Below are positions 1-11,979 of a DNA stretch of 64,000 bases, piece by piece. The position numbers and the translations under genes were made by a program. The first letter of the stretch is position 1. Every line of letters starts with the position of its first letter. This DNA is from Glandiceps talaboti (Eukaryota > Hemichordata > Enteropneusta > Spengelidae), in assembly GCF_964340395.1 (NCBI RefSeq), contig NC_135553.1:27013449-27077448 (forward strand). Reading direction: 5' to 3'. The notes beneath the pieces were generated by a model. That model saw nothing but the letters and a program-made list of their open reading frames with translations, made no database searches and was not told where the DNA came from.

Positions 1-246
1 CAGGGAAAGCAATCAAATGAATTGGATTAATAACACTTGGCACAGCATGTTGGAAGTACAGAGACTTGTATGGTTTGATAAGAACAGTTTTATGGAATAA
101 TTCCATGTACATGAAAAGCCAGTGGAAATTGAAATTCATCTGTGAATGTGAGCTGTTGCGTAAAACTGTTCTTAACAAACCATGAATGCAGTTCCAGCAT
201 GCTGTGCCAAGTGTTATTAATCCTATTCAATTCTTTATTTTCCCTG
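1..246. mobile_element. Foldback MITE, hAT-like ends
   Basis: The two ends are about 90-bp imperfect inverted repeats around a short centre, starting CAGGGAAA and ending TTTTCCCTG. CAGGG termini are typical of hAT elements. The left target duplication would fall outside the window, so the class is a suggestion. It encodes no protein. Confidence 0.75.
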
Positions 247-991
247 TTTGTAACATGTTCTGATTGTAAATGCTTGCTTGTTGTTGGTTGTAATAACAAT
301 ACTTTAACAAAGTAAAAGCAATAGTATAATCCTAATAAAAATCTCAGGTTTATTATTGATGAAAATAATATATATTTTTTATGATGTATATAATATAAAA
401 TAATGTGATTTTAATAATAAATATTGTATATTAACCTTACTAGAAATAAAGTGATTGATGTCCACTTTGTGTGTAGTATTTTATTTTGACCAGGGTGTTG
501 AATACTAATGATACGTAAATCTATCCAAAAGATATGTCATGTTACCATTAAACCATACCAATATTAGGTTGGAGACCTGCTCTGAATTGAAATTGCCACT
601 AAAAGCTGTGTTCAATCCAATTTCAGCTGACAATAGCTCTATGCACTATGCTATAGGTTGTATGATTAGGCCACCAGGAGTGTAGTTTGCACAATTGAGG
701 AAGTGAGGACCAGAATAGTTGAGTATTGCAATGTAAAGACACCATACATCAAGTTACTAATCATTTCCCATGTTTCTCTCACTGTACCATTTTAGTAGTG
801 ACCACAAATAATCAAAATCTGCCTAATGGAGTTCTTTTAAGAGTTCATGGCTCCATACATTGCCGTGTACCTTGTTCATTGTGATCCTTATGTGTGAAAT
901 GGGTGTTGTGTTTACAGGATATCTTGTAAAAATAATTATTGTTTTTGATGAAACTTTGTTGGAGGAATGCTGATGGGACTAGATCCTTTAA
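247..991. other. No feature seen
   Basis: AT-rich sequence without coding frame, array or inverted repeat that I can see. Confidence 0.6.
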
Positions 992-1254
992 AATGGCCAT
1001 ATGGATGAGGATTGGATGTTTATTTTGGATTTTTAATGTATAAAACAATTTTACCATGGCTTTCTACTTGAAAAATCAATGTGAAACAACATTGACTGAG
1101 TCTGTGGTTATAACTCAATACATTGCAAAAAGTTAAAAAATAGTCTGAAAATTTTGTTATTGTATGTACAATAACAAACATTTTACAAATTTACTATACT
1201 TTTTTTACACAACTGAAGTGATAAGGTTCAGTAGTGCTATAGGCATGGCAAAAA

Positions 1255-1302
<48 letters not shown>

Positions 1303-2509
1303 CAACTTAAGGTCAAAAACCGCCAGACCAATTACAATGATATTTGATGGGTGTATTACCTTGGGTGGCTAGTTGGGAAATTGTTCAAATCAAAATGATC
1401 TTGCAACCAGTGTGTGATTTGGGTCAAACAATGTCATTTTTGGTCAAAAAACCTAAACTTAAAAACCACTGGGCAGATCAGTCTGAAATTTGGTGGGAAA
1501 TTTCTTGGGGGTGTTTAGATTAAGAATTGTTCACAACATGATGATTCCATCAGTGATATGCAAATTAGGGCTAAAAATGTGTCTTTTAGGTTAAAAATCT
1601 TTAATTCCAAAACTACTGAGCAGACTGGGCTGAAATTCAATTGGGATGCATCTGGGGGTGTATAGATGAAAAAATATTAAGCATAATTATAATGATCTCA
1701 TCAGTGATATGCAAATTAGGTGTAAAATGTGAATATTGGTCAAAAACATATCTCAAAATGAACTTGGTCAATGAGACTGAAACTTAGTGAAATGTTTCTA
1801 GAAGTGTTATTCTGCAGATTTTCTTCAAAACATTTTGACACAATTGGCCATAGCAACCATGACCACGCCCTTAGCAACAACCAAATGGCAGTATATTTTG
1901 GTCATCATCTGGTCGACAAGTGAGGAAATATTCAAAAAAATTAAGCAAATACCTCTAGCAACCATGACCATGCCCATACCAACATCCAAATGGTGGTGTA
2001 TTTCACAAAGATAACAACATGGATTCTTAGACAAGTGAACAAACATTTAAAAAATGTATGTAAATGTGCCTGGAAACAAGACCATGCCCATAGCAACAGC
2101 CAAATGATCATGTGTATTGCAAAGATAACATCAGGATTCATAGACAAGGGAACGAACATTCAAAAAATGTATGCAAATATGTCTACCAACATGACATGGC
2201 ATGCCCATAGCAACATCCAAATGATCGCGTATGTTGCAAAGATAACAACAGGGCTTGATAGGCAACTGGATAGTCATTCTGCAAATGAACACCTATACCT
2301 AGCATGGATCAGCATGTGGGTAAACATTTTAAAAAACTGTACAGTTGTTCTACAACGCCATTTGCGCTATTTTTAAATTTATTGAGTTATAAAAAAGGCC
2401 TTGGAATATATTGTTTCACACTGACTTGGCAGGTAGGAAGTCATGATAAAATTGTTTTATAAATTAAAAAATCCAAAATAAATACACAATGCTCATCCAT
2501 ATGGCCACT
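992..2509. mobile_element. Foldback element, family B, split by an insertion
   Basis: It starts AATGGCCATATGGATGAG and ends in the inverted counterpart at 2509, with TTAA on both sides (988-991 and 2510-2513), a piggyBac-type target. The inverted arms are about 120-200 bp. Family A sits in its middle (1201-2374). The uninterrupted relative at 19293-19636 is 344 bp long. No protein is encoded. Confidence 0.8.
1201..2374 (-). mobile_element. Composite repeat element, family A copy 1 (nested)
   Basis: About 1.17 kb, in reverse orientation to copies 2 and 3. It has a (TG)n run (1258-1298) near one end, then four degenerate monomers of about 110-150 bp (T-C-A-A-A-A-A-C followed by C-T-G-G-G-C-A-G-A-T and so on), then four of another type with GACCATGCCCATAGCAAC. 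The ends carry a short inverted TAGCACAACTG-like sequence. Non-coding; likely a non-autonomous DNA element. Confidence 0.7.
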
Positions 2510-2825
2510 TTAATGAAGTCATGGAAATACTAGCATCAACCACTGAACCCCAATCCTTGAAGAGGCACCCTTGAATAGTAGAATAGGCATTTGAGGAAGT
2601 ATTCAGCATGGGAAGCAGCTCTTTGTTGATACTTACACTGTTACAGTTCATTTATGGATAATATGACCAGTGCTAAACAAGGTCTTGAAGTCACTACAGG
2701 GACATATCTTGGCTGCTGTATATCTAGGACAACTAATCAGTATCTTTTCTAAGATTCTTTGAACTGTTGGAAATATATCTGTTATAAATTTTTGAAACTC
2801 TATCTTGCTCATGTTGCAAAATCTA

Positions 2826-5470
2826 TGCAAAGAAATACTACTAAACATCTAAAGAAATGGTACCAAACATCCAAAGAAATAGTACTATACATCTAAAGAA
2901 ATGGTACTAAACATCCAAAGAAATAGTACTAAACATCCAAAGAAATAGTACTAAACATCCAAAGAAATAGTACTAAACATCAAAAGAAATAGTACTAAAC
3001 ATCCAAAGAAATGGCACTACACATCCAAAGAAATGGTACTAAACATCCAAAGAAATGGTACTAAACATCTAAAGAAATAGTACTAAACATCCAAAGAAAT
3101 GGTACTAAACATCTAAAGAAATAGTACTAAACATCCAAAGAAATTGTACTAAACATCCAAAGAAATAGTACTAAACATCCAAAGAAATAGTACTACACAT
3201 CTAAAGAAATAGTACTAAACATCCAAAGAAATAGTACTAAACATCCAAAGAAATAGTACTAAACATCCAAAGAAATGGTACTAAACATCCAAAGAAATGG
3301 TACTAAACATTCAAAGAAATGGTACTAAACATCTAAAGAAATGGTACCAAACATCTAAAGAAATGTTACCAAACATCCAAAGAAATGTTACCAAACATCT
3401 AAAGAAATGGTACTAAACATCCAAAGAAATGGTACTAAACATCTAAAGAAATGGTACTAAACATCTAAAGAAATGGTACCAAACATCCAAAGAAATGGTA
3501 CTAAACATCTAAAGAAATGGTACCAAACATCCAAAGAAATGGTACTAAACATCCAAAGAAATGGTACTAAACATCTAAAGAAATGGTACTAAACATCTAA
3601 AGAAATGGTACCAAACATCCAAAGAAATGGTACTAAACATCTAAAGAAATGGTACTAAACATCCAAAGAAATGGTACTAAACATCTAAAGAAATGGTACT
3701 AAACATCCAAAGAAATGGTACTAAACATCCAAAGAAATGGTACTAAACATCCAAAGAAATGGTACCAAACATCCAAAGAAATGGTACTAAACATCCAAAG
3801 AAATGGTACTAAACATCCAAAGAAATGTTACCAAACATCCAAAGAAATGTTACCAAACATCTAAAGAAATGGTACTAAACATCCAAAGAAATGGTACTAA
3901 ACATCTAAAGAAATGGTACCAAACATCCAAAGAAATGGTACTAAACATCTAAAGAAATGGTACTACACATCCAAAGAAATGGTACTAAACATCCAAAGAA
4001 ATGGTACTAAACATCCAAAGAAATGGTACTAAACATCCAAAGAAATTGTACTACACATCCAAAGAAATGGTACTAAACATCCAAAGAAATGGTACTAAAC
4101 ATCTAAAGAAATGGTACTAAACATCTAAAGAAATGGTACTAAACATCCAAAGAAATGGTACTAAACATCCAAAGAAATGGTACTAAACATCTAAAGAAAT
4201 TGTACTACACATCTAAAGAAATGGTACTAAACATCCAAAGAAACTGTACTAAACATCCAAAGAAATGGTACTAAACATCTAAAGAAATGGTACCAAACAT
4301 CTAAAGAAATGGTACTAAACATCTAAAGAAACTGTACTAAACATCCAAAGAAATGGTACTAAACATCCAAAGAAATGGTACTAAACATCCAAAGAAATGT
4401 TACCAAACATCCAAAGAAATGTTACCAAACATCTAAAGAAATGGTACTAAACATCCAAAGAAATGGTACTAAACATCTAAAGAAATGGTACTAAACATCT
4501 AAAGAAATGGTACCAAACATCCAAAGAAATGGTACTAAACATCCAAAGAAATGGTACTAAACATCTAAAGAAATTGTACTACACATCCAAAGAAATGGTA
4601 CTAAACATCCAAAGAAATGGTACTAAACATCCAAAGAAATGGTACTAAACATCCAAAGAAATGGTACTAAACATCCAAAGAAATGGTACTAAACATCCAA
4701 AGAAATGGTACTAAACATCTAAAGAAATGGTACTAAACATCTAAAGAAATGGTACTAAACATCCAAAGAAATGGTACTAAACATCCAAAGAAATGGTACT
4801 AAACATCTAAAGAAATTGTACTACACATCTAAAGAAATGGTACTAAACATCTAAAGAAATTGTACTAAACATCCAAAGAAATGGTACTAAACATCTAAAG
4901 AAATGGTACCAAACATCTAAAGAAATGGTACTAAACATCTAAAGAAACTGTACTAAACATCCAAAGAAATGGTACTAAACATCTAAAGAAATGGTACTAA
5001 ACATCCAAAGAAACTGTACTAAACATCTAAAGAAATGGTACTAAACATCCAAAGAAATGGTACTAAACATCTAAAGAAATGGTACCAAACATCCAAAGAA
5101 ATGGTACTAAACATCTAAAGAAATGGTACTAAACATCTAAAGAAACTGTACTAAACATCTAAAGAAATGGTACCAAACATCCAAAGAAATGGTACCAAAC
5201 ATCTAAAGAAATGGTACTAAACATCTAAAGAAATGGTACTAAACATCTAAAGAAATGGTACTAAACATCCAAAGAAATGGTACTAAACATCTAAAGAAAT
5301 GGTACTAAACATCTAAAGAAATGGTACCAAACATCCAAAGAAATGGTACTAAACATCTAAAGAAATGGTACCAAACATCCAAAGAAATGGTACTAAACAT
5401 CTAAAGAAATGGTACCAAACATCTAAAGAAATGGTACTAAACATCTAAAGAAACTGTACTAAACATCCAG
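2826..5470. repeat. 22-bp minisatellite, about 120 copies
   Basis: Unit AAACATCCAAAGAAATGGTA plus CT. The main variants are CATCC/CATCT and GGTACT/GGTACC/AGTACT/GTTACC. The first part uses AGTACT forms and the rest GGTACT, so the array has diverged by segments. It ends in unique sequence at CATCCAGGACAC. Confidence 0.97.
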
Positions 5471-5527
5471 GACACATTGAAGGGCCACAAGCTGTTCATA
5501 TATTTTGGAGGGTGCAATTTTTGCTGC

Positions 5528-5745
5528 ATATGTAATCTCTCCCTAGGGGGTCTTAGTTTGTACAAAAGTACAAGTTAATCCTCTCTCTCCCTAGGGGGTA
5601 TTTATTTGTACACAACAAAGTACAAGTTAATCCCCTCTCTCTCCCTGGGGGGGGGGGGGTTATTTGTACAAAAGTAAGTAAAAGTTAATCCTCTCTCTCC
5701 CTAGGGGGTATTTATTTGTACACAACTAAGAACAAGTTAAAAGGT
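5528..5745. repeat. About 55-bp tandem repeat, 4 copies
   Basis: Units have CTCTCTCCCTAGGGGGT, then TTATTTGTACA and AAGTACAAGTTAATC. The third unit has a run of G (5647-5659) instead of TAGGGGG. Confidence 0.85.
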
Positions 5746-6701
5746 ACTCACAATACTGTACTTCCATCACTTGCAACTAACTCAAATAAAGATATAACTT
5801 ATAAATGATCCAATTACCTAATTTATTAAAGTTGAGGAAATCCCTACACTGCAATCAACAGTTCTAACAATGCAAGAATACAACTGTAATGTCATAGAAG
5901 ACATGCATTGATATTAACATTGTACTAGAATAGTTTAATCAAGGTTTAATGTCAGTATTTTCCCTTGAGTAAAAACACTACAAACTCTCATGTGCCACTT
6001 TAATATGTTCATTCAACAAAGAAACAAGAGACAAAATATTTCACTTTAAGATATCTGAATTTATTATGTTATAATCAATATATACATGTGTAAAAAAAAG
6101 AGAACAGGACCACAGCAGACAACATTTCAAGGTTTTTTGTTTCTACATATTAATATGAACACTTGACACTTGGCTTACGCTTGATTCCCTCCCTTCCACT
6201 CCACTCTGCTCCGCTCCTTCCCCACCCCTCTCTTCAAGATGAAACTAAAGGTTAATTGTTTTTTTTATACCATCGCATATAGGTGTATATGTAATTAACT
6301 TCACTTTGGCCACTAACAGCAAAATTGTAGCACCAGCAATTTTTCTGTTCTTTTCCTGAAAATCTGATGAATGTATGAATGTTTTTCTTCCCATCAAAAA
6401 TGTGGTTTGTGTCATTTTGTTAGACTTTTCCTGGTTGTTGGTTATATAGTATGCTGAGAGGGTGGTCTGTGTACTAGCAGTGACAATACTTTGGTAGTGC
6501 TGTTTGGCAGCAAATAAATGAGAGTGTATTTCAATGTGTTACAAAGTTTTCTGTAAATCAACATTACGTTGGAGACTAAAAAGTGAAGTTTCTTTTTATA
6601 GGTTTGCAAAATGATGACCAGTAAAGAATACATCATATAAACATTTTTTTTGCCAAAGAAACAACCATGAGACATATTCGAAAGACATAGATTACAACAT
6701 T
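5746..6701. other. No feature seen
   Basis: Unique AT-rich DNA downstream of the gene. There is a C-rich patch near 6190-6230. No reading frame is convincing. Confidence 0.6.
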
Positions 6702-7776
6702 AAAAAATACCACCAATGGCATTGTAGCACAACTGTACAGTTTTTAAAAATGTTTATCCATATGCTACTAGTCCATGCTAACAATAAGTATTCATTTATG
6801 AAGGACTATCCAGTTGCCTATCCAACCATGTTGCTATCTTTGCGATATACGCGATCATTTGGCTGTTGTTATGGGCGTGGTCATGTTGCTAGATATATTT
6901 GCATACATTTTTGAACGTTTTTGTTCACTTGTGTATGAATTCCTCATATTATCTTTGCAATATACATGATTATTTGATTTGCTATGGGCGTGGTCTTGTT
7001 GCTAAGCAAATTTACATACATTTTTTGAATGTTTATTCAATTGTCTATTAATTCCTGTTATCTTTGTGAAATACACGGTCGTTTGGCTGTTGCTATGGTC
7101 TTGTTGCTAGGGATATTTGCATACATTTTTTGAATGTTTACTCACTTGCCTACCAGATGATGTTGTTATTTGAGCAAAATATCCTGTCATTCGGTTGTTG
7201 ATAAGAGTGTGGTCATGGTTGCTATGGCCAATTGTGTCAAAATATTTTGAAGAAAATCTGCAGAATAACATTTCTAGAAACATCTCACCAAGTTTCAGTC
7301 TCATTGACCAAGTACTTTTTGAGATATAAATTTTACACCCACAGATGCATCCCTCAGCCCAATCTGCTGAGTAGTTTTTGAATTATGTTTTTGACCAAAA
7401 AGACACATTTTTAGCCCTAATTTGCATATTACCCAGGGAATCATCGTGTCATGAACAAATGTTAATTTACTCACATCTAAGTATGTCCCCATCAAATTTC
7501 ATGCCAATCTGCCCAGTACTTTTGGAGTTTAAGTTTTTTGACCAAATATGACATTTTTGACCCAAAACCCACATCTCTGATACAATCATTTTCATTTGAA
7601 CAATTTCCCAACCAGACACCAGAAGTAATATAACCACCAAATATCAAAGCAATCGGTCCAGCAGTTTTTGACTTTAAGTTGTTTACACACACACACACAC
7701 ACACATCCACAGACAGACACTTTGCCATGCCTATTATATAGCACTACCGAACCTTCAGTTCAGTTGTGCTAAAAAC
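6702..7776 (+). mobile_element. Composite repeat element, family A copy 2
   Basis: The left end reads ATTGTAGCACAACTGTACAG and the right end TTCAGTTGTGCTAAAAAC, so TAGCACAACTG forms short inverted ends. Monomers with TTGCTATGGGCGTGGTC come first, then the CAAAAA monomers, then (AC)n at 7683-7704. The order is the same as in copy 3. Confidence 0.75.
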
Positions 7777-10332
7777 AGTACAGCATTTTCTCCAGATTTC
7801 TACAATTTCATTAAAATCTTTCCTCTAAATAAGTTCTGTCTTAAAATACCAGGTAATACATCAAGTACTGACTCATATATCTGTACTGATAACACAGGTT
7901 ATACATTGTACACATGTCGACTGATTGTGAGGGCAATATCATATGTCTGTTTCGTTGAGAGAATGTGGGTCACCACAAAACACTGTTTCCCAAGGGCTTT
8001 GCCCTCACCCACAGGCCAGAAGGAAACTGACGTATGGTGTTGCAAAAGAACAATCAGTCAACATGTGTTCTGTAACACACCACATCATTTACCGCAATGT
8101 CTGCCATGCCTAAAATGTATATGGTATATGTACATAGTAGGGTTTCCGTGTGACAACAGTAAGGCAGTTCAAAAAAAAAAAACAGTAAGAATCTGCAAAA
8201 GTTTACTCCTTTAATAATTACCAACTTTGTTCATTCCAAATCCTTTCCGACACATTAGTGGCAAAGTTTTCAGAAAATTGTGAAAGTCATGAAGTTTCCG
8301 GCTAGCATCTACTTTGTCAGCGTAAGATGATGTCATATTTGTCTACTGTGAAAATGTGTATGCATGTGCACATGATGTCATCAGTCATCAGTTTTTGTGA
8401 TGATGCCTGTACAGGTATCATCACAAAAATTACTGTCTGGTAAAGGTCATTTGCATTGAACAGTGTAAAAATTCTACATACCACGTGACCACGTATTGGC
8501 AAATCACAACATAGGGAAGGAACTAGGTATGTTACAACAAGTATCTGTATTGATCAGAGCTGACAAGATAATCAGGGTGCTCTAAATAAAATAAAAGAAT
8601 TTTTTTCCTTATATTTTCCTTTTGTATTTTTGCCAACATTAACTTGAATGCAAAGAAATGGAAGATCAATAGTCTGAATTTTGGGGTCACAATGGGTGAC
8701 AGTTGCTATTTTGAAGTGAACATTACAAAGAGCAATACACAGACACTTTGTGTTGATGGAAAATTTAAACATTTGATTTTACTTTGATTGATAATACACA
8801 GGGACTATGTGAATGAATCATGAAAGGTGTTAAATGTTAGTTTACACAAAGCTTCTACTCTACTTGAATACAGTACACTGACAAGGAAATACTCAAGTAC
8901 ATCAATCCTCTTTTTGCAGCTCTAATAGTTCTCAACAAAGCAAGACTGTCAGCTGTGTGAGAACAAACCAAACCTGTTATAATGTGCAATCATAAACTCT
9001 AAAACTTGACAATATGTCATGTAAATCAAACACTATAGGTCTTGAAATAAACAGAATACCTGAAGTCCATTTCACTCCCATGGAAGTTCATTTCATGTTG
9101 TACTCTTCCACTGTGTTCTCAGCAGCCATTTTGAATTATTAATTCAAGACAAAACCACTTTGTTCCTGTCATTTTACATTTTGCTCAGTCACCTCAGGTT
9201 TTATTTCATGATTACATGAGTTTTTCTATGCCAAAGTTGGAAGAGAACATCTGAAACTTATATTTGTTTTATTTGAGGTACTTCACATCATTTTATAATT
9301 TTATGTTGAAATTCAAGGACAATCTATAGCAAGGTATATTTGACTTCATATTTACACTGGTGTACACAGATCAAGAAAATAAATATAATGACTTCTCTGA
9401 ATTGTTTTTCTGTATAGAATCATAGTCTACTAAAAGAGTAACTGTCTAAAATAAATTGCTATGAATGCAAGGACAATTAAGAAGTCTGTAATTTTAAAAA
9501 GAATAATGAACAAAATTGATTATAAGCAGCCAGGAGCACATACATGGTATCAATACAACTTTGTACAAACTTGGATCATCACCCTCTGAATTATGTTACT
9601 GCATAGCCTCCATGTACTTATACTTGTAAAGATTAAACACTCCTTGTAAATATGGCAACCTGCTGAATCTGTCTCAACAGTACAACAGAGAAATAAAGAT
9701 CCAGCAAATAACATTTGTATACTGGTATAAAAGTTTGAACTCTTTAGAATAATAAATTTAAGGCTACATACTTCAAAGAGTTTGTTCCCAAATTGTGATA
9801 AGAGAAACCAACATCCACTTCCCTAACACTGTTGCTACTCCAAACACTTGAAATGAAATTTACATGTTCCTGCATTTAGTTATTTTTCATCCCCATTTAT
9901 TTTAAAACTAACATATTTACATATTTACCATATTAGGTACTCTGTACCATATAAGGTAATCTTTACCATACAAGGAAATCATCCCCCATCATCACATGAT
10001 GGCTTGTTTCTGTTTATGAATACTGCCCTCACAAGGTCACAAAGTTTTTGGCATCCGACCTTGTTGAACAAGGACTCCTGCTCTATATTACAATCAAATA
10101 ATCTTAACGCAGGGCATAAGTTCTCCATTTTAAACATCTCACACACAACATTGCAACTTTGTAAGCCCCTTGTTCCTTGCCAAATAGTGGCTATTTTACA
10201 TTTCAATACTGTAAGTTCATGTAAAATTGTAAATGACTAAAACAGAAAAGACAAAAAAATTCTGTTTATAGATGACTACTTCTTTTCTGGATTACTAACA
10301 ACTGCCTGCTCCCATCCACCAAACCCCACTTG
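7777..10332. other. Downstream flank, mostly unique
   Basis: No gene is recognised. It holds a 38-bp palindrome (8392-8429) and a stretch around 9979-10240 open on both strands whose translations I do not recognise. It could include distal 3' UTR of Caskin, but nothing shows this. Confidence 0.5.
8392..8429. other. Near-perfect 38-bp palindrome
   Basis: TTTTTGTGATGAT, then GCCTGTACAGGT, then ATCATCACAAAAA. Only one base pair of the arms is mismatched, so a hairpin or cruciform is possible. Confidence 0.85.
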
Positions 10333-10491
10333 GAACCAGCCACATTTATTGGTTTAATGGCTGTTCATTTCATCATGGTGGCTGGGAACCAGCCACATTT
10401 ATTGGTTTAATGGCTGTTCATTTCATCATGGTGGCTGGGAACCAGCCACATTTATTGGTTTAATGGCTGTTCATTTCATCATGGCAGCTAG
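10333..10491 (-). repeat. 53-bp tandem repeat across the stop codon (3 copies)
   Basis: Three nearly identical 53-bp units. On the minus strand each has CCATGATGAAATGA, the final Caskin codons with TGA, and then AATAAATGTGG. Only the first unit is joined to the reading frame; the other two are in the 3' UTR. Confidence 0.92.
10451..10456 (-). terminator. AATAAA poly(A) signal, nearest the stop
   Basis: AATAAA on the minus strand, 14 nt past the stop codon. Because of the 53-bp repeat the same hexamer recurs at 10398-10403 and 10345-10350. The distance from the stop is very short, so the later copies or a more distal site may be the ones used. No cleavage site can be read from sequence. Confidence 0.4.
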
Positions 10492-10603
10492 TTCTTCTGT
10501 TAGGTCATTAAACATGTCATCAATTTCATTAAAGATATCTCCAGACTCATCAGGGTGACCAGATTTGGTAGGTGCTGGCGTTGGTCTTGGAGGCTGTTGT
10601 TCA
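10471..10603 (-). CDS. caskin: Caskin exon 15, C-terminus and stop
   Basis: The acceptor is ATCATTTACAG|TGAACAA. The last 43 codons end at TGA (10473-10471). They read [15 protein letters not shown] and finish in [16 protein letters not shown]. The pattern D-x-M-F-x-D-L-x-x-x-L-x-x-M matches the conserved C-terminal helix of Caskins, so this is the true end. The final codons form part of a 53-bp tandem repeat that goes on into the 3' UTR. Confidence 0.93.
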
Positions 10604-11924
10604 CTGTAAATGATACCAGTCAGGGGTTAGTACCTTCCAAAGTAACTGATACCAGTCAGGGGTTAGTACCTTCCAAAGTAACTGATACCAGTCAGGGGTT
10701 AGTACCATCCACAGTAACTGATACCAGTCAGGAGTTAGTACCATCCACAGTAACTGATACCAGTCAGGAGTTAGCACCATCCAAACTAACTGATACCAGT
10801 CAGGGGTTAGTACCATCCACAGTAACTGATACCAGTCAGGGGTTACTACCATCCACAGTAACTGATACCAGTCAGGTGTTAGTACCATCCACAGTAACTG
10901 ATACCAGTCAGGGGTTAGTACCATCCAAAGTAACTGATACTAGTCAGGGGTTAGTACCATCCACAGTAACTGATACCAGTCAGGGGTTAGTACCATCCAC
11001 AGTAACTGATACCAGTCATACTTTCACTCAGTTCTCACGTCTAAATCTAAATTCACATCAAATTGGATTCCCAGAATTCAATGTGCAAATAATTTGAACC
11101 AAACAAACTGATAAGTAATCAAATTGGAATCAAACTCAAATTGGAACTGAACTAGAGAATCTCAGAAAAAATGGCTGCACATTTGAAAACACTTTAAAAA
11201 TGGACTTACCTCCCTATATCTAAATCATCTAGATCAGATAAAAGAGCAGACTCTGATGACAAACTATCTCTTCTCTTAGGTGCTGGAGGAGGAGCTTTCC
11301 TTTTCTGCAATGTGTCTGTAATAATTTAAACTAAGTTTTAGATTAATTCCTTCAGAAAAGGTAAGATCATCAATAATGTTTATGTTTTACAACAAACCTA
11401 CTACAAGGGTAGTAGTATTGAGTAGTTTGAAGACTCTCTAGCTAACCAAGGTCCTACTGAGATTCTATATCCATGGTTACAATGACCAAGGTCCTACTGA
11501 GATTCTATATCCATGGTTACAATGACCAAGGTCCTACTGTGATTCTATATCCATGGTTACAATGACCAAGGTCCTACTGTGATTCTATATCCATGGTTAC
11601 AATGACCAAGGTCCTACTGAGATTCTATATCCATGGTTACAATGACCAAGGTCCTACTGAGATTCTATATCCATGGATACAATGACCAAGGTCCTACTGA
11701 GATTCTATATCCATGGTTACAATGACCAAGGTCCTACTGTGATTCTATATCCATCGTTACAATGACCAAGGTCCTACTGAGATTCTGCATCCATGGTTAT
11801 GGTGAATGTACAATCAAAGAATTCAACATCAACAAGCGACACTATTCTCACTGAAGTATTCAAAAGTTTTAAATTTTTGGCAAAAGATTTTGAATTTTGC
11901 ATTGAGCTTCAATGTGTTTACTGC

Positions 11925-11979
<55 letters not shown>

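Noticed and set aside
2826-5470. CRISPR-like array
   Set aside because: Direct repeats are contiguous with no unique spacers, and the DNA is animal.
10555-11097. 180-codon forward frame with DTSQGLVPS repeats
   Set aside because: It is the antisense of the intron 14 minisatellite and exon 15.
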